From Epichloe hybrida (lineage: Eukaryota > Ascomycota > Sordariomycetes > Hypocreales > Clavicipitaceae), in the NCBI GenBank assembly GCA_019022495.1, contig JAFEKR010000023.1, positions 1 to 64,000 of the forward strand: a stretch of 64,000 bases of DNA, in the 5' to 3' direction. The notes beneath the pieces are model-generated. The model was not told the origin of the DNA, did no database searches, and saw only the letters and a list, made by a program, of their open reading frames with translations. The position numbers were made by a program, and so were the translations under genes. Each line of letters starts with the position of its first letter. The first letter of the stretch is position 1. Below, one piece after another: positions 11,692 to 23,600 of the stretch.

Positions 11692-11743
11692 TGTGGGTAC
11701 AGCGCCGAGTAGCAAGAAAACACAGCTCCGAATAGCAACGCTC
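11692..11743 (-). repeat. MULE right terminal inverted repeat
   Basis: 52 bp, exactly the reverse complement of 8843-8894, ending just before the second TTTCCGCG copy at 11744-11751. Confidence 0.95.
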
Positions 11744-11751
11744 TTTCCGCG

Positions 11752-12363
11752 CGGCTCGTGGTGGACGCGCACTCACCTAACGAGGGGAAAATGCAAAATT
11801 CCCAACGTCCGACCCCTGAACCCAAATCAGTATATACATACAGTGTACCTCGGACGCCACAGTCAGAACAACCCGTCGGCTCAGTCCTTTGAAAAGACTT
11901 GGCGCCAAGCCACTCTGCTTCTACATACATGCATGTGAGCAACTGTCCTGTCCAGCGTTGAACCAGGAAAAATAAAAAACCAACCCATCATGGTTCTAGC
12001 TTTGGTTATAAACATACAGAAATAACTAGAATTAAAATGAAATCTAATTATAGTGTTTATTTAAAAAGTAACTCTGTTAGTTTACAAATAACTAATTTAA
12101 AAGATATTAGTTATCTAATACCATAAATACGGCTAGTAATAATGTTTCTAATAATAACATTATAATTATGTAAGCTCTTACATTTTCTTTTATATATTTC
12201 TAAGTCTTTTTTATATAAATGTATTTCAAAGAAGCCTAATACCTTTCAACCTGTTTTAAATCTTTAAAAAATTACGTCTTCTTCTTAATAATATAAACTT
12301 TTTAGAACCTACGTATTTATGATCTTTGAAATACAAATTAAAATAACTTTGGATTATTTTATT
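11752..12363. other. Spacer right of the MULE, entering AT-rich sequence
   Basis: Up to about 11990 the sequence is balanced and is the continuation of the host sequence interrupted by the MULE. After 12000 it becomes AT-rich. No gene, RNA or element end was recognised. Confidence 0.5.
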
Positions 12364-12598
12364 CCTCTTTAATCGTCAGAGAAATCATCAGTCAGAAAGG
12401 TCTTCAACGGTCGGAGGTCTCATCAGACGGTCTGATCGATTGATCTGATGAAAAGGGACCTTTTCGATCGGCAGAGACCCCTTCAGCAGACCTTCTGACA
12501 TCAGATTCCCCTTTAAAAGTCAGGGAAATCATCAGTCAGAGAGGTCTTCAATGGTCAGAGGCCTCGTCAGACGATAGATTGATTGATCTGATGAAAAG
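12364..12598. repeat. Direct repeat pair of about 92 bp
   Basis: Copies at 12364-12455 and 12508-12598 share AATCATCAGTCAGA, AGGTCTTCAA and GATCTGATGAAAAG in the same order with scattered differences. CpA/TpG are retained, so this part has escaped the heavy mutation seen further right. Confidence 0.8.
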
Positions 12599-12715
12599 AA
12601 AGACCTGATTTATTGAAGATCGAATTCGAAGGTCTAGCTGCTTACCTCCCTAACGGATAGCTAAGCAAAACTAGGGTATTAAATCGATTCGGGCTAGCTA
12701 GCGAGCTAGCTAGGG

Positions 12716-12832
12716 CAGGTCGGAAGGTCGAAAATCAGAAAAGGTCGAAAATCGGAAGAAAAGGTCGAAGATAGAAGAGAAGGTCGAAGATAGAAAAAAA
12801 GTCGAAGATAGAAAGGAAGGTCTAGGCCACAA
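12716..12832. repeat. Imperfect tandem repeat, AAGGTCGAAGATAGAA-type unit
   Basis: About six units of 15-20 bp built on GGTCGAAGATAGAA with variable A/G spacers, read directly. Confidence 0.8.
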
Positions 12833-13096
12833 GGAAAAAAGGTTGTAGCGGTCCCGATCAATTAATCTGACGAATCTGATGATTTTGACGATATCAGACT
12901 AGTCAGATGACCTAGATCAATTGATCGGAACGAAGGGATTCGATCTAGCTGACCCGGATTGAAGGGGAAAAAGGTCGTAGAGGTCCCGATCAATCAATCT
13001 GACTAATCTGACGATTTTGACGATGTCAGACTAGTCAGATGACCTAGATCAATTAATCGGAATGAAGGGATACGATCTAGCCGACCTGGATCAAAA
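12833..13096. repeat. 132-bp tandem duplication
   Basis: Two adjacent copies, about 12833-12964 and 12965-13096. They share GATCAAT, GATTTTGACGAT, TCAGACTAGTCAGATGACCT and CGATCTAGC in the same order. Differences are mostly transitions. No coding frame was recognised. Confidence 0.85.
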
Positions 13097-13734
13097 GGAA
13101 AAGAGGTAAGAAGCTGCTAATGATTATGATAATCATACGAGGGGATAACTAGAGGGGATAATCGTAGAGGCAATATCAGGAGGGATTTATTATTAAATCT
13201 AACGGCGAGAGGTCTGACAGGACTATTCCCCGTTTCTCCACTATTTTTGTCGGGGCAAAACAACCACCCCAAAACAACGGAAAAGAGGGATCTGACAATA
13301 ATAATAATGATGCTAACGAAGATGACGAAAATGACAAAATTGACGGTATTGACGAATTCGACGATATTAGCAATTGAACCTAGATATCGGGATCTAGGTC
13401 TGCGATATTTGCGATCCATCGCGAGGATCGAAGCTAGGAAAAGCTGCCTAGCTAGGCAGCTAGATAATCTTAAATAATCTCAAATAAGCTTATATTTATC
13501 TTAGGAAAACACAGGTAAAATCTCAATTTGAATAATCCAAGCCAAAGGCAACGAAGGGAGAGTTAATTTTCTATCAAAAGGGAGGGAATCTAGGGTTTTT
13601 ATCTAGCTAGGGGGTCAGGGGCTAGGCCGGATCCAATGTGGTTAAATTGATCCGATAATCCGATAGATCCGAGGTTGAAGGGGCTAGAGGTCTTGTGAGA
13701 GAGGTCTCTAGGGGTCATATTCCTAGCCACACAC
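13097..13734. other. Unassigned low-complexity stretch
   Basis: It contains a GAC/AAT-rich run (13290-13380), which reads as an acidic Asp/Asn-rich peptide in one frame and a Met/Thr/Lys run in another. I see no supported gene. It ends where family C gypsy sequence begins. Confidence 0.4.
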
Positions 13735-15014
13735 TATATAGCTAGAAAACATAAAGTAAAAGAAGGGTTAGAGTCCTATTAAGTTTAGTATTTACTTAGA
13801 TTCGCTAGAGAAACACCTAGAATAAGCTCTAGAAAAGACTTATACTCTTATATTCTTTATAAAATTACTTCCTAACTTATAAGATTATATTAACTTACAT
13901 ATAGATATTACTAGTCTAACACAAGAAGATATTATATAACTTGCCTAGTGATTCTAGGAGGTAATATTAAAGAATAAGCAAAAGCTAAATAATTTAGAAA
14001 AGAAAGGGCTATATAAGGTAGCTTAACACTAAAGATATAACTCCCTATAAGGGTATTAGCTAAATAGGGACTAAAGAGATAAGGATAAGGATAAGGAAAA
14101 GACCCTAGCTACTTACCTAAATAATAATAGACTATAAGAAAGAAAATAGTACTATAACTATAGTAATATAAAGTATTTCTTCTATAATTATAATAAGCTA
14201 AGGAAAGACTAATAAGAAGGTTAGGAAAACTCCTAGAGGTAAAAGTAAAAGCCCTTACCTTTACCTTAGACACTAAGGTACTAGTAGGACGCTAATTCTA
14301 TACACTAGTTACTATTTATAGGCATAAAGACATTAAAATAGTAGTAAATCTTAATAGTTACGCTAAGATTAATATTATAAGCGCCTAATTTACATAGACT
14401 TATAAGCTTAATTAGGCTAAGGCTATAGTACCTATCTTAAAGGTAGTAAGGGCTCTAATAGTCCCCTAATATAGTGTTTATAAGGTACTTATTTTAATTA
14501 AAGATTTATAAGGTAAAGAGAAAGACCTTAAGTTACTATATATAGCTATTAATAAGAACCTAAGAGTAAAGGGAAGCCTTATATTAATTAGAATATATAT
14601 ACTTATAGAAAAATATATATATCTTTGCTTATACTTATAAGAATAGTAGTTTAAAAAAAGAAAGGTAGCCTTTTTACTACTAACTCCTTATAAGTTTATA
14701 AAGGTAATATATAATAAGATAATTATATATGCTATTATAAGTATAATAAAAGATAAGTTTATCCCTCTTAAAGATAAAGAGAAGGTAAAAGTATATAAAA
14801 CTATTAAAAATATCCTAGAGAAACTATATAAATTTAAAGATATATTTATATTAGATAAGGTAAGGAGCCTCCTATTAAAGAAGTTGACTAACTATATAAT
14901 TAATCTTATACTAGGAGCTATACCCCTATATAAACTAATTTACTCTCTCTCCTAAAGCAAACTTAAAGAGCTCTAGGAATATATTAATAATAACCTAAAG
15001 AAAAGCTAGATAAG
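13735..15014 (+). pseudogene. Gypsy family C gag-protease fragment, RIP-degraded
   Basis: This stretch is collinear with 29033-30310 of the complete gypsy C element (same strand). It spans the end of gag, the zinc-knuckle region, the protease (ANLNSYAKINIISA-like) and the start of the RT domain. Both ends are abrupt: no LTR on the left, and on the right it stops exactly at the reverse C-family LTR (15015). The remaining RT sequence is not found next to it anywhere in the window. Frames are full of TAA/TAG. Confidence 0.85.
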
Positions 15015-15205
15015 TGTGAGAACAAAGGGATAGCTAGGCAAGAGGTATGGGGGCGTTCGTATATTGACTGAAGCTTGCTAGGTCTAAGTGTGTTATGCGT
15101 GCGAGTTGCTAACTTATAGCTAGTAGCTCGCTAGTGTTACGTAAACCTAGCCCTATAGCGTGGTGCGCTAGCGGAGTACACCTATGTTATAAGTAAGGCC
15201 TTATA
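15015..15205 (-). repeat. Gypsy family C LTR, reverse orientation
   Basis: 191 bp, matching the two LTRs of gypsy C (28214-28404 and 34584-34774) in reverse complement, with TGTGAG/CTTATA-type ends. The adjoining 15206-16472 corresponds to the sequence inside the 3' LTR of gypsy C, so this is the 3' LTR of a second, reversed copy. Confidence 0.9.
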
Positions 15206-16472
15206 ATTATCCCCTTACTTATAGCTAGGCTCCTAAATAGCTTTCCCTAGCCTTAATATAGCTATTTACTAACTAGCTAATAATAAAAATAATAACAAAT
15301 AAATTAGTTAGCTTTACAATATAAATTTCATTATAACTTGCTATTATATCACTCCCTTTTCCTCCTTATAACTCTAGACTATTCTAATTAATTTTAATTA
15401 GACTTTATTTACCCTAACTTATTATATACCTATCCTTACTATTTTATTATAGAAACTAACGCTATTTGCTTCTATAAGTGCTCTTATATATACTACTTAT
15501 ACACTAGCTATACTAACTTTAAGAGGCACTTACTAATTAAGGCTACTTTACTAAGGATTATATATAGTTTTCCTTATTCTTTACTTAGGAGTGGCGCTGC
15601 TAGGGATAAGTAGTTAAAGCGTTATCTCTAATACAATAAGTATAGTAATACCTATAAGATAGTAAGTTACTTAGTATTCTATTACTATATACTTCTAACT
15701 TACTAACTTTTCTATACTAGGCTATAGTAATAATAGCTAGTGACTTTTCTAACCTAATGGTTATTTATAAGTAAGTATAAGCCCTTATAGGCACTACTAT
15801 TTCTACCCTAAATAAAGAGGGTATTAGTGTTTTTTTAAAGAAGACTTACTATAGCTTTACTAAGTATATCCTTAACTTAGTTATAGGATTTAACTATATA
15901 AATACCTTATACCACGTTACCTTTAGGTTAACTAGTGTTATAAAGGCGCATTAAGTCTATTAAATCCTAACCTAATTACTTATTATTTACTAACCTTTCT
16001 ATATAAGCTACCTCTATTTCTTACTAGAGCTATCTAGTTTCTTAGTAGTAGTTATAAGTTACCTTAGTAGCCGCGGCCTTATTCCCCTCTCTTCTAGTTT
16101 ACTCTTAGCTTTTTATTATTTATTTACTAGGGCTTTACTAATATTTTAATAGGAGAACCTAGAGGATGCTATAGCTATATAGGAAGCATATATAGTTCTT
16201 TAGCTTTATTTATTAGATTTAGGCTACATTACCTAGGCTATAGTAATACACCACTTCTTCTATACTATAGAGAAGGTAATTTAGGCTAATAAGAATAAGG
16301 TAGAGTATAGGTTTATTAATAGCAAGGTTATCTCCTATCTAGGGGCTATAATAGAGGGTTTTCTAGTTACTTTACCTACGCTTTAGGCGCTATTTCCTTT
16401 GTTTTTTTATAATATAACGTAAGCCTCTAGGTAGAATTTTTAGGTAACTAATAATATTAAGCCTTAACTATA
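15206..16472 (+). repeat. Segment shared with gypsy C 3' region (33321-34583, reverse complement)
   Basis: Collinear with the reverse complement of 33321-34583. Both sides follow each other to AGCCTT at about 16466, and then diverge. In plus-strand reading there is a recognisable coding texture (for example CFYKCSYIYYLYTSYTNFKRH, a C2H2-finger-like pattern, at about 15465-15530) interrupted by TAA/TAG. I cannot name a family. Confidence 0.75.
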
Positions 16473-19400
16473 GGTCTCTCTATTAGTAGTAAGTAGCTTA
16501 TAAGGGCTATACTAGCTACCCTTCTCTCTTTATATATATATATTAGCCTATAGAGGTAGCTAATATATAGGTGCTATATTAGGGCTATTCTAGGCTTTAA
16601 GGGTATTATAGACCTGCTATAAAGCTAGATAGTGGCGGACTTTATTAGTAGCTTTGCGAATTACTTTAGTATATTAAATAATAAAGACACTTAGTAGTAA
16701 CTTATCTATTATTTATAAGTAGCCTCTAAAGACTAGTAGGGTTAGGATAATACTATTTAGGCTTGTAGAGTTATTAATTACTTTAATAGCTATTTAAAGG
16801 CATTACTCTAGCGTAAGTTCTATCCTAATTAAGTCTATAATAATGTTATAAGCTTGGCGTAAAGGTCTGTAATATCTCTTAACCTTTCTAATGCTATTAT
16901 AGGCTTTAATTAGTATCTTATTAGTCTTAATTAACATTAGTTAAGTATAGTGCTTAAATTAAGTAAAAGTGAAGTTATTACTAGCGTTATGTATAATTTA
17001 TTCTAGAGGTCCGAGATAAGTGTTAATCTAATATTCGCGAATAGCGTCCTAGATATCTTAAGCCTTTTACTTCCTTAGATTAAGGAATCGGGCTACCTAG
17101 AACGATATTGCTGAATTAATGATGTGAAGTACTAGTTAGCTATTAATCTACATGATATTAACAATAATCTTATAGTTAAATTCATGGTTATCTTTAATTA
17201 TAAACTTGAATTAACTAGGGGCCTTTCTATGTATTTAGTAATAGTAGTAGACTTTAGTTAATTCCTTAATTACCTAGTGTTTAACCTTATGACTAGCTTA
17301 GTAAAGGATCTTTATAAGTTATTAAACAGAAGGGTAACTAAGTTAATAATGTAATTAATAGATATCTCCTTCTAAAAGGTAAAAGGTAACTGTTTCTCTT
17401 GCTTCTAGTAACTACTAAGGATAGCCCTATTATTATATAATAGGTATAGTCTTATTGCCTTAGATAAGTATATTAGCAAGGTTATTAATCTTAACTTATA
17501 TTTTATTTATATTAGTAATGAAGAAGAGGAAGGGGGTAGCTATATTAAGGATGTAGAATTTAAGCTCTCTAAGTTCTATAGGCATATAAAGGATTCCTCT
17601 TATAACTACTAATCTAGCGCTAAATATAATAATTTAAGGTTCGTAAGGGGTTACCTTTAATAAAGGTATTAATCTTAATAAAGCCTTTACTTATACCTCT
17701 CCTATAGTTAACTTTCCTATAGCGCTAGTATTAGGTATAATCCCTTTAAAAACCTCTTTAGAATAGTGTTCTTTAGAGATATAGTAAATTAAGCCTTTAT
17801 TACACTCTTATGGCTTGTAAAGCTCTTGCCTAAGGAATGCGTGTTAGAAGGCTTAATTATTTAGGGTTACAAGGATATTAATATTAGTAGTATTATAGTT
17901 AGTTTGTAATCCAGAGTAGAAGAATTATATAATACTTAGGTATGCTATTAATAGTAGCTCCTTTATATTATTATTATTATCTTTAGCTTCTATATAGGCC
18001 AAAAGATATAATTCCTAATTCTAACCTAAGCCTTTATTAGGCTTATTATTATCCTACCCTTTATAGAAGGCAAGGAATGCCTAGAATCTCTTCTCTAAAG
18101 GGGGTGTATAATATGTTTTACTAGCCTACTAGTAGTCCTTTTCCTTTTAATATTCTTTAGTAAAGTAATTAGAGAACTAGTAGCCACTCTTACTACACAT
18201 AAAGTAATGCTTAGTGCTTAGCCTAGGGCTTTATCTATAATAACTTCCTCCGCCGTAAGGGGATAATTACTATCTATACTAATAATTAGTAAATATAGCC
18301 TCTAGAGGGTCTCCTTATTAGTACTAAAGGTATTAGGAGGGCCTCTTATTTAATTCTATAATAGTAATTACCTTACGAAGGTCTCTAGTAAGACTTTCAA
18401 AGCCTAGGGAGTGTATATATTTTACTATCTAATATTTAGGCACACTAGCTATAGCATTTAAGGCCTGCTTATAGAGCTTAGTATTTACTATTTTAGTAAG
18501 GTATAGACCTCTATGAATTTTCTTAAGGGTTAATAACGTAATCTTAAGGTAATTAAGCTTGCTTTTATTAGGGTTTTTCTTAATTATATTCTTTAATATT
18601 ATACTATTTTATTAGTAGTAATAGAATTACTAGTTACTTTCTGTCTTAAAGTGTTAATAAATACAGGCAATTATCTCTTTATAGGAATAGTTATTCCTAA
18701 AGAGGTAATTAAGGAAGTATTATTTAGTATTACTTATTAATATAATAAGGAAAGCCTTCTAATAATGCATTCAAGGAAGGTTAATTCTATTACACTTATT
18801 TTTAAAGAGCGTAATCTTTAGTGTTAAGAAGTTATATAGCTTCCTACTATAGCAGTTACTATCCTTATATATCTTTATAAGCTCTAAGATTTTCTTTATA
18901 ATCTAATCTTTAGAGGTGAATTACTATAAAGGCATATTTTGTTGTAAATAATAGTCCCCTAGTTGTTATTAATAATAATTATTAGGATAAAGCTGTTAAT
19001 TTAATAGTGATTATTATAGGGGCTTTTATAAAGGTTTATGTAGTCTTTGGGGTTAGGGAAGGTGGATTTCTAGGGTAAGTTATTAGGGCTATTAATATTA
19101 AGGCTCTAGGGGTTCGGAAGGTTATAGTCTCTCTTATGATCTCTCCTGTAACTAAAGAGGTATTAAAGTTTAATAAAGCACTTCTTTAAGGGATACTAGG
19201 ATTAAATATCCTAGGCCTTGCTTAACAAGAACGCCATAATCTTATAGAGAATTATGTAATTCTCTAATAACTTCCTTTATAGCCCTTTTAAAGGTGTCTT
19301 TAAACTAGCCTTTAAAGTCTTCTTAGAATGATTTCTATAGGTTATTATCTCTCTAACCTTAATGCTTACTAAGGTTAATAAATCTTATAATCTAGTTATT

Positions 19401-20110
19401 AAGCTTAAGCTATATAGTAGTCTCTAGATCTAGCTTAACGGATTCTTTCTAATTACTAGAGAAGTTATAAGTAAGCTATTAAAGGCATAAGGGTAACTTA
19501 TGCTCTTAGGGTCTTTTAGGGGTGATAGTTAAAGCCTTACTATTACTAGTAGCCTTTGCTCTTATAGAAGGTCTAGATTTCTTTACTATCTTTAACTATA
19601 AAAGGAATGTTATTAATTTATTATTTTTACTACTAATTAAGCTCCTTTGTTTGCTTATTGCTATTATAAGGTTTTTCTTTTATATTTTAGGAGCGTTATT
19701 ACTCTAATGAAATTAGAAGATTATAAAAATAGGAAAAATAGAAGAAAAAGCAGTAGGAGTAGTAAAAGTAATAATAAGAATAAATTAATAAAGATAAAGA
19801 AAGCAATAGAAGTTCTAAAAGTAACTAGAAAATAATAGGAAAAGTAATAAGGGAATAATAGGAATTACTACTTCCTATTTTTTATAAAAAGGAGGGATAG
19901 AGGTAATCTCTCTCTCTTACTAATAAGCATAGGGTAAATAGCACTAAGAGTAAAGGGGGCAAAAAATAAGTAGTAAATGCTTGTGAGAAGAGATTAAAAG
20001 TCTATTAGAAGGTGATATATTAAAAGGAATTTATAGGTAAGTTAGCTAGCTTAGCTAAGGTTATTTAATATTAGGTTTGAAATAAATGCCTTGCGGTAAT
20101 AGATTTAGTT
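15440..20110 (+). pseudogene. Region X: unidentified large protein-coding relic
   Basis: Several long plus-strand stretches read as protein if TAG/TAA are taken as mutated Gln/Trp codons. Examples are DINNNLIVKFMVIFNYKLEL (about 17150-17210), RYSLIALDKYISKVINLNLY and SNEEEEGGSYIKDVEFKLSK (about 17440-17570). A short hydrophobic frame at 19522-19707 and a later stretch near 19980-20110 also read well. I do not recognise the family; it is not a reverse transcriptase, integrase or known transposase core that I can see. It could be one gene or two joined pieces, with a possible join at 16472. It shows the same RIP-type damage as its neighbours. Confidence 0.5.
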
Positions 20111-20690
20111 AGTTAGTTAGTTTTCTTATAATAGATAATAAAATTAATAATTAATAATAATATCCTAGATAGATATAACGAAGTTATATCCCTTAGCCTA
20201 AGGGTTAATAGATTAATTCCTTAGAAGCCTAATAAGCCTATAACTAGGATTCTAGTCTTTTCCTTTAGCACACTTATGTAGTTATATCTCTTTACCGTAA
20301 TAACCGTTATGGTATAATAAGGGGTAGTAGTAGTAGTGTCTATAGAAATGTCTCTTCTTGTGATACCTAGCTTATCTATGGTTATGAAGTTAACCACTAA
20401 TTAGTGTTAGTTACACCAAGGTCCTACGTAGGTATAAGGGTAATCCTATATGATTGAAGTTAATGATAGTTAGTTAGCTAGCTAGCTAGGAAAGAGAGAG
20501 AAGAGAGGGAAAGTCTAGATGCTAGAAAAGTAGGCGAAATCCATATATGGGGCAAAAGAGGGGGTGGCGAATTGATGTAGCTAATTATATCGCGTGCATC
20601 GCGCCGGACCCACAATTAGTCTGGTCTTTGGCCACGATTGAACCGATGAAGATCCGAAGGAATCAACAAAATTCTTCTATAGTATAAAAA
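20111..20690. other. Spacer with an unmutated GC-richer island (about 20570-20690)
   Basis: Most of the stretch is AT-rich and unassigned. About 120 bp at 20570-20690 keep CpG, CpA and TpG (for example TCGCGTGCATCGCGCCGG) and end in GGAATCAACA, the reverse complement of a TGTTGATTCC LTR-like start. It may be a solo-LTR fragment, but no partner copy exists in the window. Confidence 0.4.
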
Positions 20691-23600
20691 CTATAAATAA
20701 TAACTTAGCCTAGTTTATCTTTACCTAGGAGGTAGGTAATACCTAAGTCTAATAAATAGCTAAAACTATTATAAAGCTAGCTTACACTATTACTAAGACT
20801 TACTAATAGCTTAATAACCCTAATAATACCCCCCCCCCTTTTTAATTACTTTATACCCTAGTAAAAACTTAGCACTAGATTATATACGCACTAGAACTAA
20901 ACTAAGCGCCTTAAATTTTTATAGCTAAATTAAAATATACTCTTTTAGGGCTATTATTTATCTATATATCCCCTTATTATAATTTAAATTAGGTAAGTGC
21001 CTCTATATATACTATACTTTCTAATAGCTCCTATATTAGTTATATATAGCCTTTCTATTTTACTAGGATATTCCTATTTAAACCCTTACCTAGTGTGTTT
21101 TTAGCTATAAGAATTTCCTTTACCTAATACTCTATAAGATTATTATTAGTATTTATTATAATAAGTTCTAGTAGCAGATATTTATTAGCTAGTCTCTAAC
21201 TTAGTAATAGGTTATTTACTACTTACTAAACTAGGTTAATATAAAAGATAGGATATAGTTCCCTTAGGATATCTAATTTAACTATTAAAGGTATAGGAAC
21301 CTTAAGTACCTTATACTTAGCTATAACCTAATCTAACTTCTTATAGGGATAGTTTATCTTAATATTACAAAGGCTAAGCGATATATAATTCCTAACCTAA
21401 AACTATTTTACTAGTTTATAACTATTATTTATCTTCTCTTACTATTATTACTAAATAAAAGCTATTATAGCCTATATTAAATCTATACTATTCTTTAGAT
21501 ATTATAGGAAGGCTTAGGCCTTTCCTTTTACTAATGTAGTAAATAGCCCTATAAGGGATAAATCCTAAATTATAGCTATATTAAACCTATAAAGTGCTAT
21601 ATTTATACTTATTTTAGTTACTAATAAATCTCTATTATTTAAGGCTAGCTAGTAAGCTAGTAAGTAATCTAGCTATTTAAACTAAGAGAATAATAATATT
21701 ACATGTAGTATGGCTTATACTTCCTAGTTAGCCCTTTTTATGCTGCTATTTATCTAAGAGTAGTGTATAGTAAAAAGTAACTATTATATACTAACTTTAT
21801 TATAAATCTTAGTCTAAAAATTAGTAAGCTAATCTAACCTATAGTCCGTGATAATCTATGTAAGAAACCTATAAAATTACTACTAGTAGTATTTAAATTA
21901 TTTCATATATACCTTAGCTTCTATTAATATTATTACTTCTAACTAGATATACTTTAAAAGCTAGTTAGTAATAACTATAAGGAACCATAGGTAATCCTAG
22001 GCTTAAGCTAGAAGGTTAGTTATAAAGTTAATAAATATCTATAACTAGTATCTATTAGGTAGTGGGATTAGCTTTAATAAGCCTTATTATAGCTACTAGC
22101 TCTTTTACCCTTTATAATAGTAGTAGTTCTATATAAACTAGGCTATATCCTATAATATACTATCCTAATAGAAGTCTTTTTAAAGCACCTTAAAGGTTAT
22201 ATTCTAGCCTAGGTAACCTAATAGGGGTGAGTTATAAATACACTATATTAATATTATAGTTAGTAGCTCCTACTTAGGAACCTATGTCTATCCCTAAAAT
22301 TAGAGTGCTCCCTTTATACTAATCTAATAGTCTATAATCTATTTCTTAGTATTAGTAGTATCTAGAAACTTCCTAGCCCCTATTACTACTATATCCCTCT
22401 ATAGCTTATAAGCTTTATCCTAAGCTACTAACTAATCCTATAAAGACTAAAGATACTTATTTATAAATATTAATACGCTAGTAGGTAAATTCCTTAACGT
22501 AGCTAGGCTACCCTCTAGGGATATCCTATTTATTACTATAATAGGTTTAAGGCAAATATATAGCTATCCCTCCTTAAAGGAGAATTTTATAAGGCTTATT
22601 ACTAACTAAATAATTAGTGCCTTTACCCTTTCACTTTCTAGCCTATCTAGATAATACTATGATAATGCATCTAGATATTCCACTTAAGTGCCTAGTCTAT
22701 AACACAGATAGAAATTAAAAAGTGCTAGAGTCTTTGCCTACTATACCTAATATTCTAATATCTCCCTTAGTGCTATAAAGTACTTAAGGTTCTTATAGTT
22801 TATTAGTATTATAAATAGCTTACTCACACTCTATAGCTTTACTAACCATACCTTTAGATAAGAGATAATTACTAGTAGCTTCTTATTATGAATTATATAA
22901 TTTCGCTAAGCCACCTATAATTAAGCTAAATAGTAAGCTACTAGATATAAGATACTATTATTACTAAACTAGGAGAAATACCTACCTAAAGCTATTCCTA
23001 AGTAATTTACCTTTACTAAAGTATCCCTTTTAGAATCCTACTAAGCTAGGATTAGGTATAATATAAAAGCTAACTTTAATACCTTAAAAGCCTTTTTATA
23101 CTTCTCTAACTAGTAAAATAAGGCTCCCTTCTTTATTAAGTTAATAAGAGGGCTTACTATATCTAAGAAGTTTAGTATAAAGTTATAATAAAAGTTAGTA
23201 AAACCTAGAAAGCCACGGACTCCCTAGACCCTAGTTAGTGCCTCCTAATCCTAAATTACTATAATCTTCTTCCTATCTAAATAAATAGCTTTCCTTACCT
23301 AGATAATAAACCTAAGATACTTAACTTCTTTAGTTATAAAGATACACTTCTTAATATCTAGGTTTAGACTAGCTTATTATAGTCTAGATAGCACGCTATA
23401 GACCTTCTATATATAATCCTTCTGTGATTTACCTAAGTATATAAGTATATTATTAAGATATATAATAATATAATTACTAAGGATACTACTTAATACGCTA
23501 TTAATATACCTCCAGAAAGTTACTAGCGTGCTTACTAACCTAAAGGGGTATACTAGCTATTTAAATAAGCTAAACCTTATCTAAAACGCAGTCTAGTATT

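Larger units (their letters stand above)
8843..11743 (-). mobile_element. Mutator-like element (MULE, Hop-type) with intact TIRs and TSD
   Basis: The 2901-bp element is bounded by a perfect 52-bp inverted repeat (8843-8894 and 11692-11743, outer end GAGCGTTGCTATTCGG). It is flanked by an identical 8-bp duplication TTTCCGCG at 8835-8842 and 11744-11751. Target-site duplications of 8-11 bp are characteristic of MULEs. The interior (about 8990-11540) is strongly AT-rich with a degenerate minus-strand transposase, while the TIRs and the flanks are unmutated. It was therefore inserted in ordinary sequence and mutated afterwards, with mutation confined to its interior. Confidence 0.93.

Noticed and set aside
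13247..13477. 76-codon frame with Met/Thr/Lys repeats
   Set aside because: Low-complexity GAC/AAT repeat sequence; the other frame gives an equally simple acidic peptide.
15015..20690. The whole stretch as one reversed gypsy C element
   Set aside because: Homology to C stops at about 16472 and no pol follows in the expected reverse orientation.
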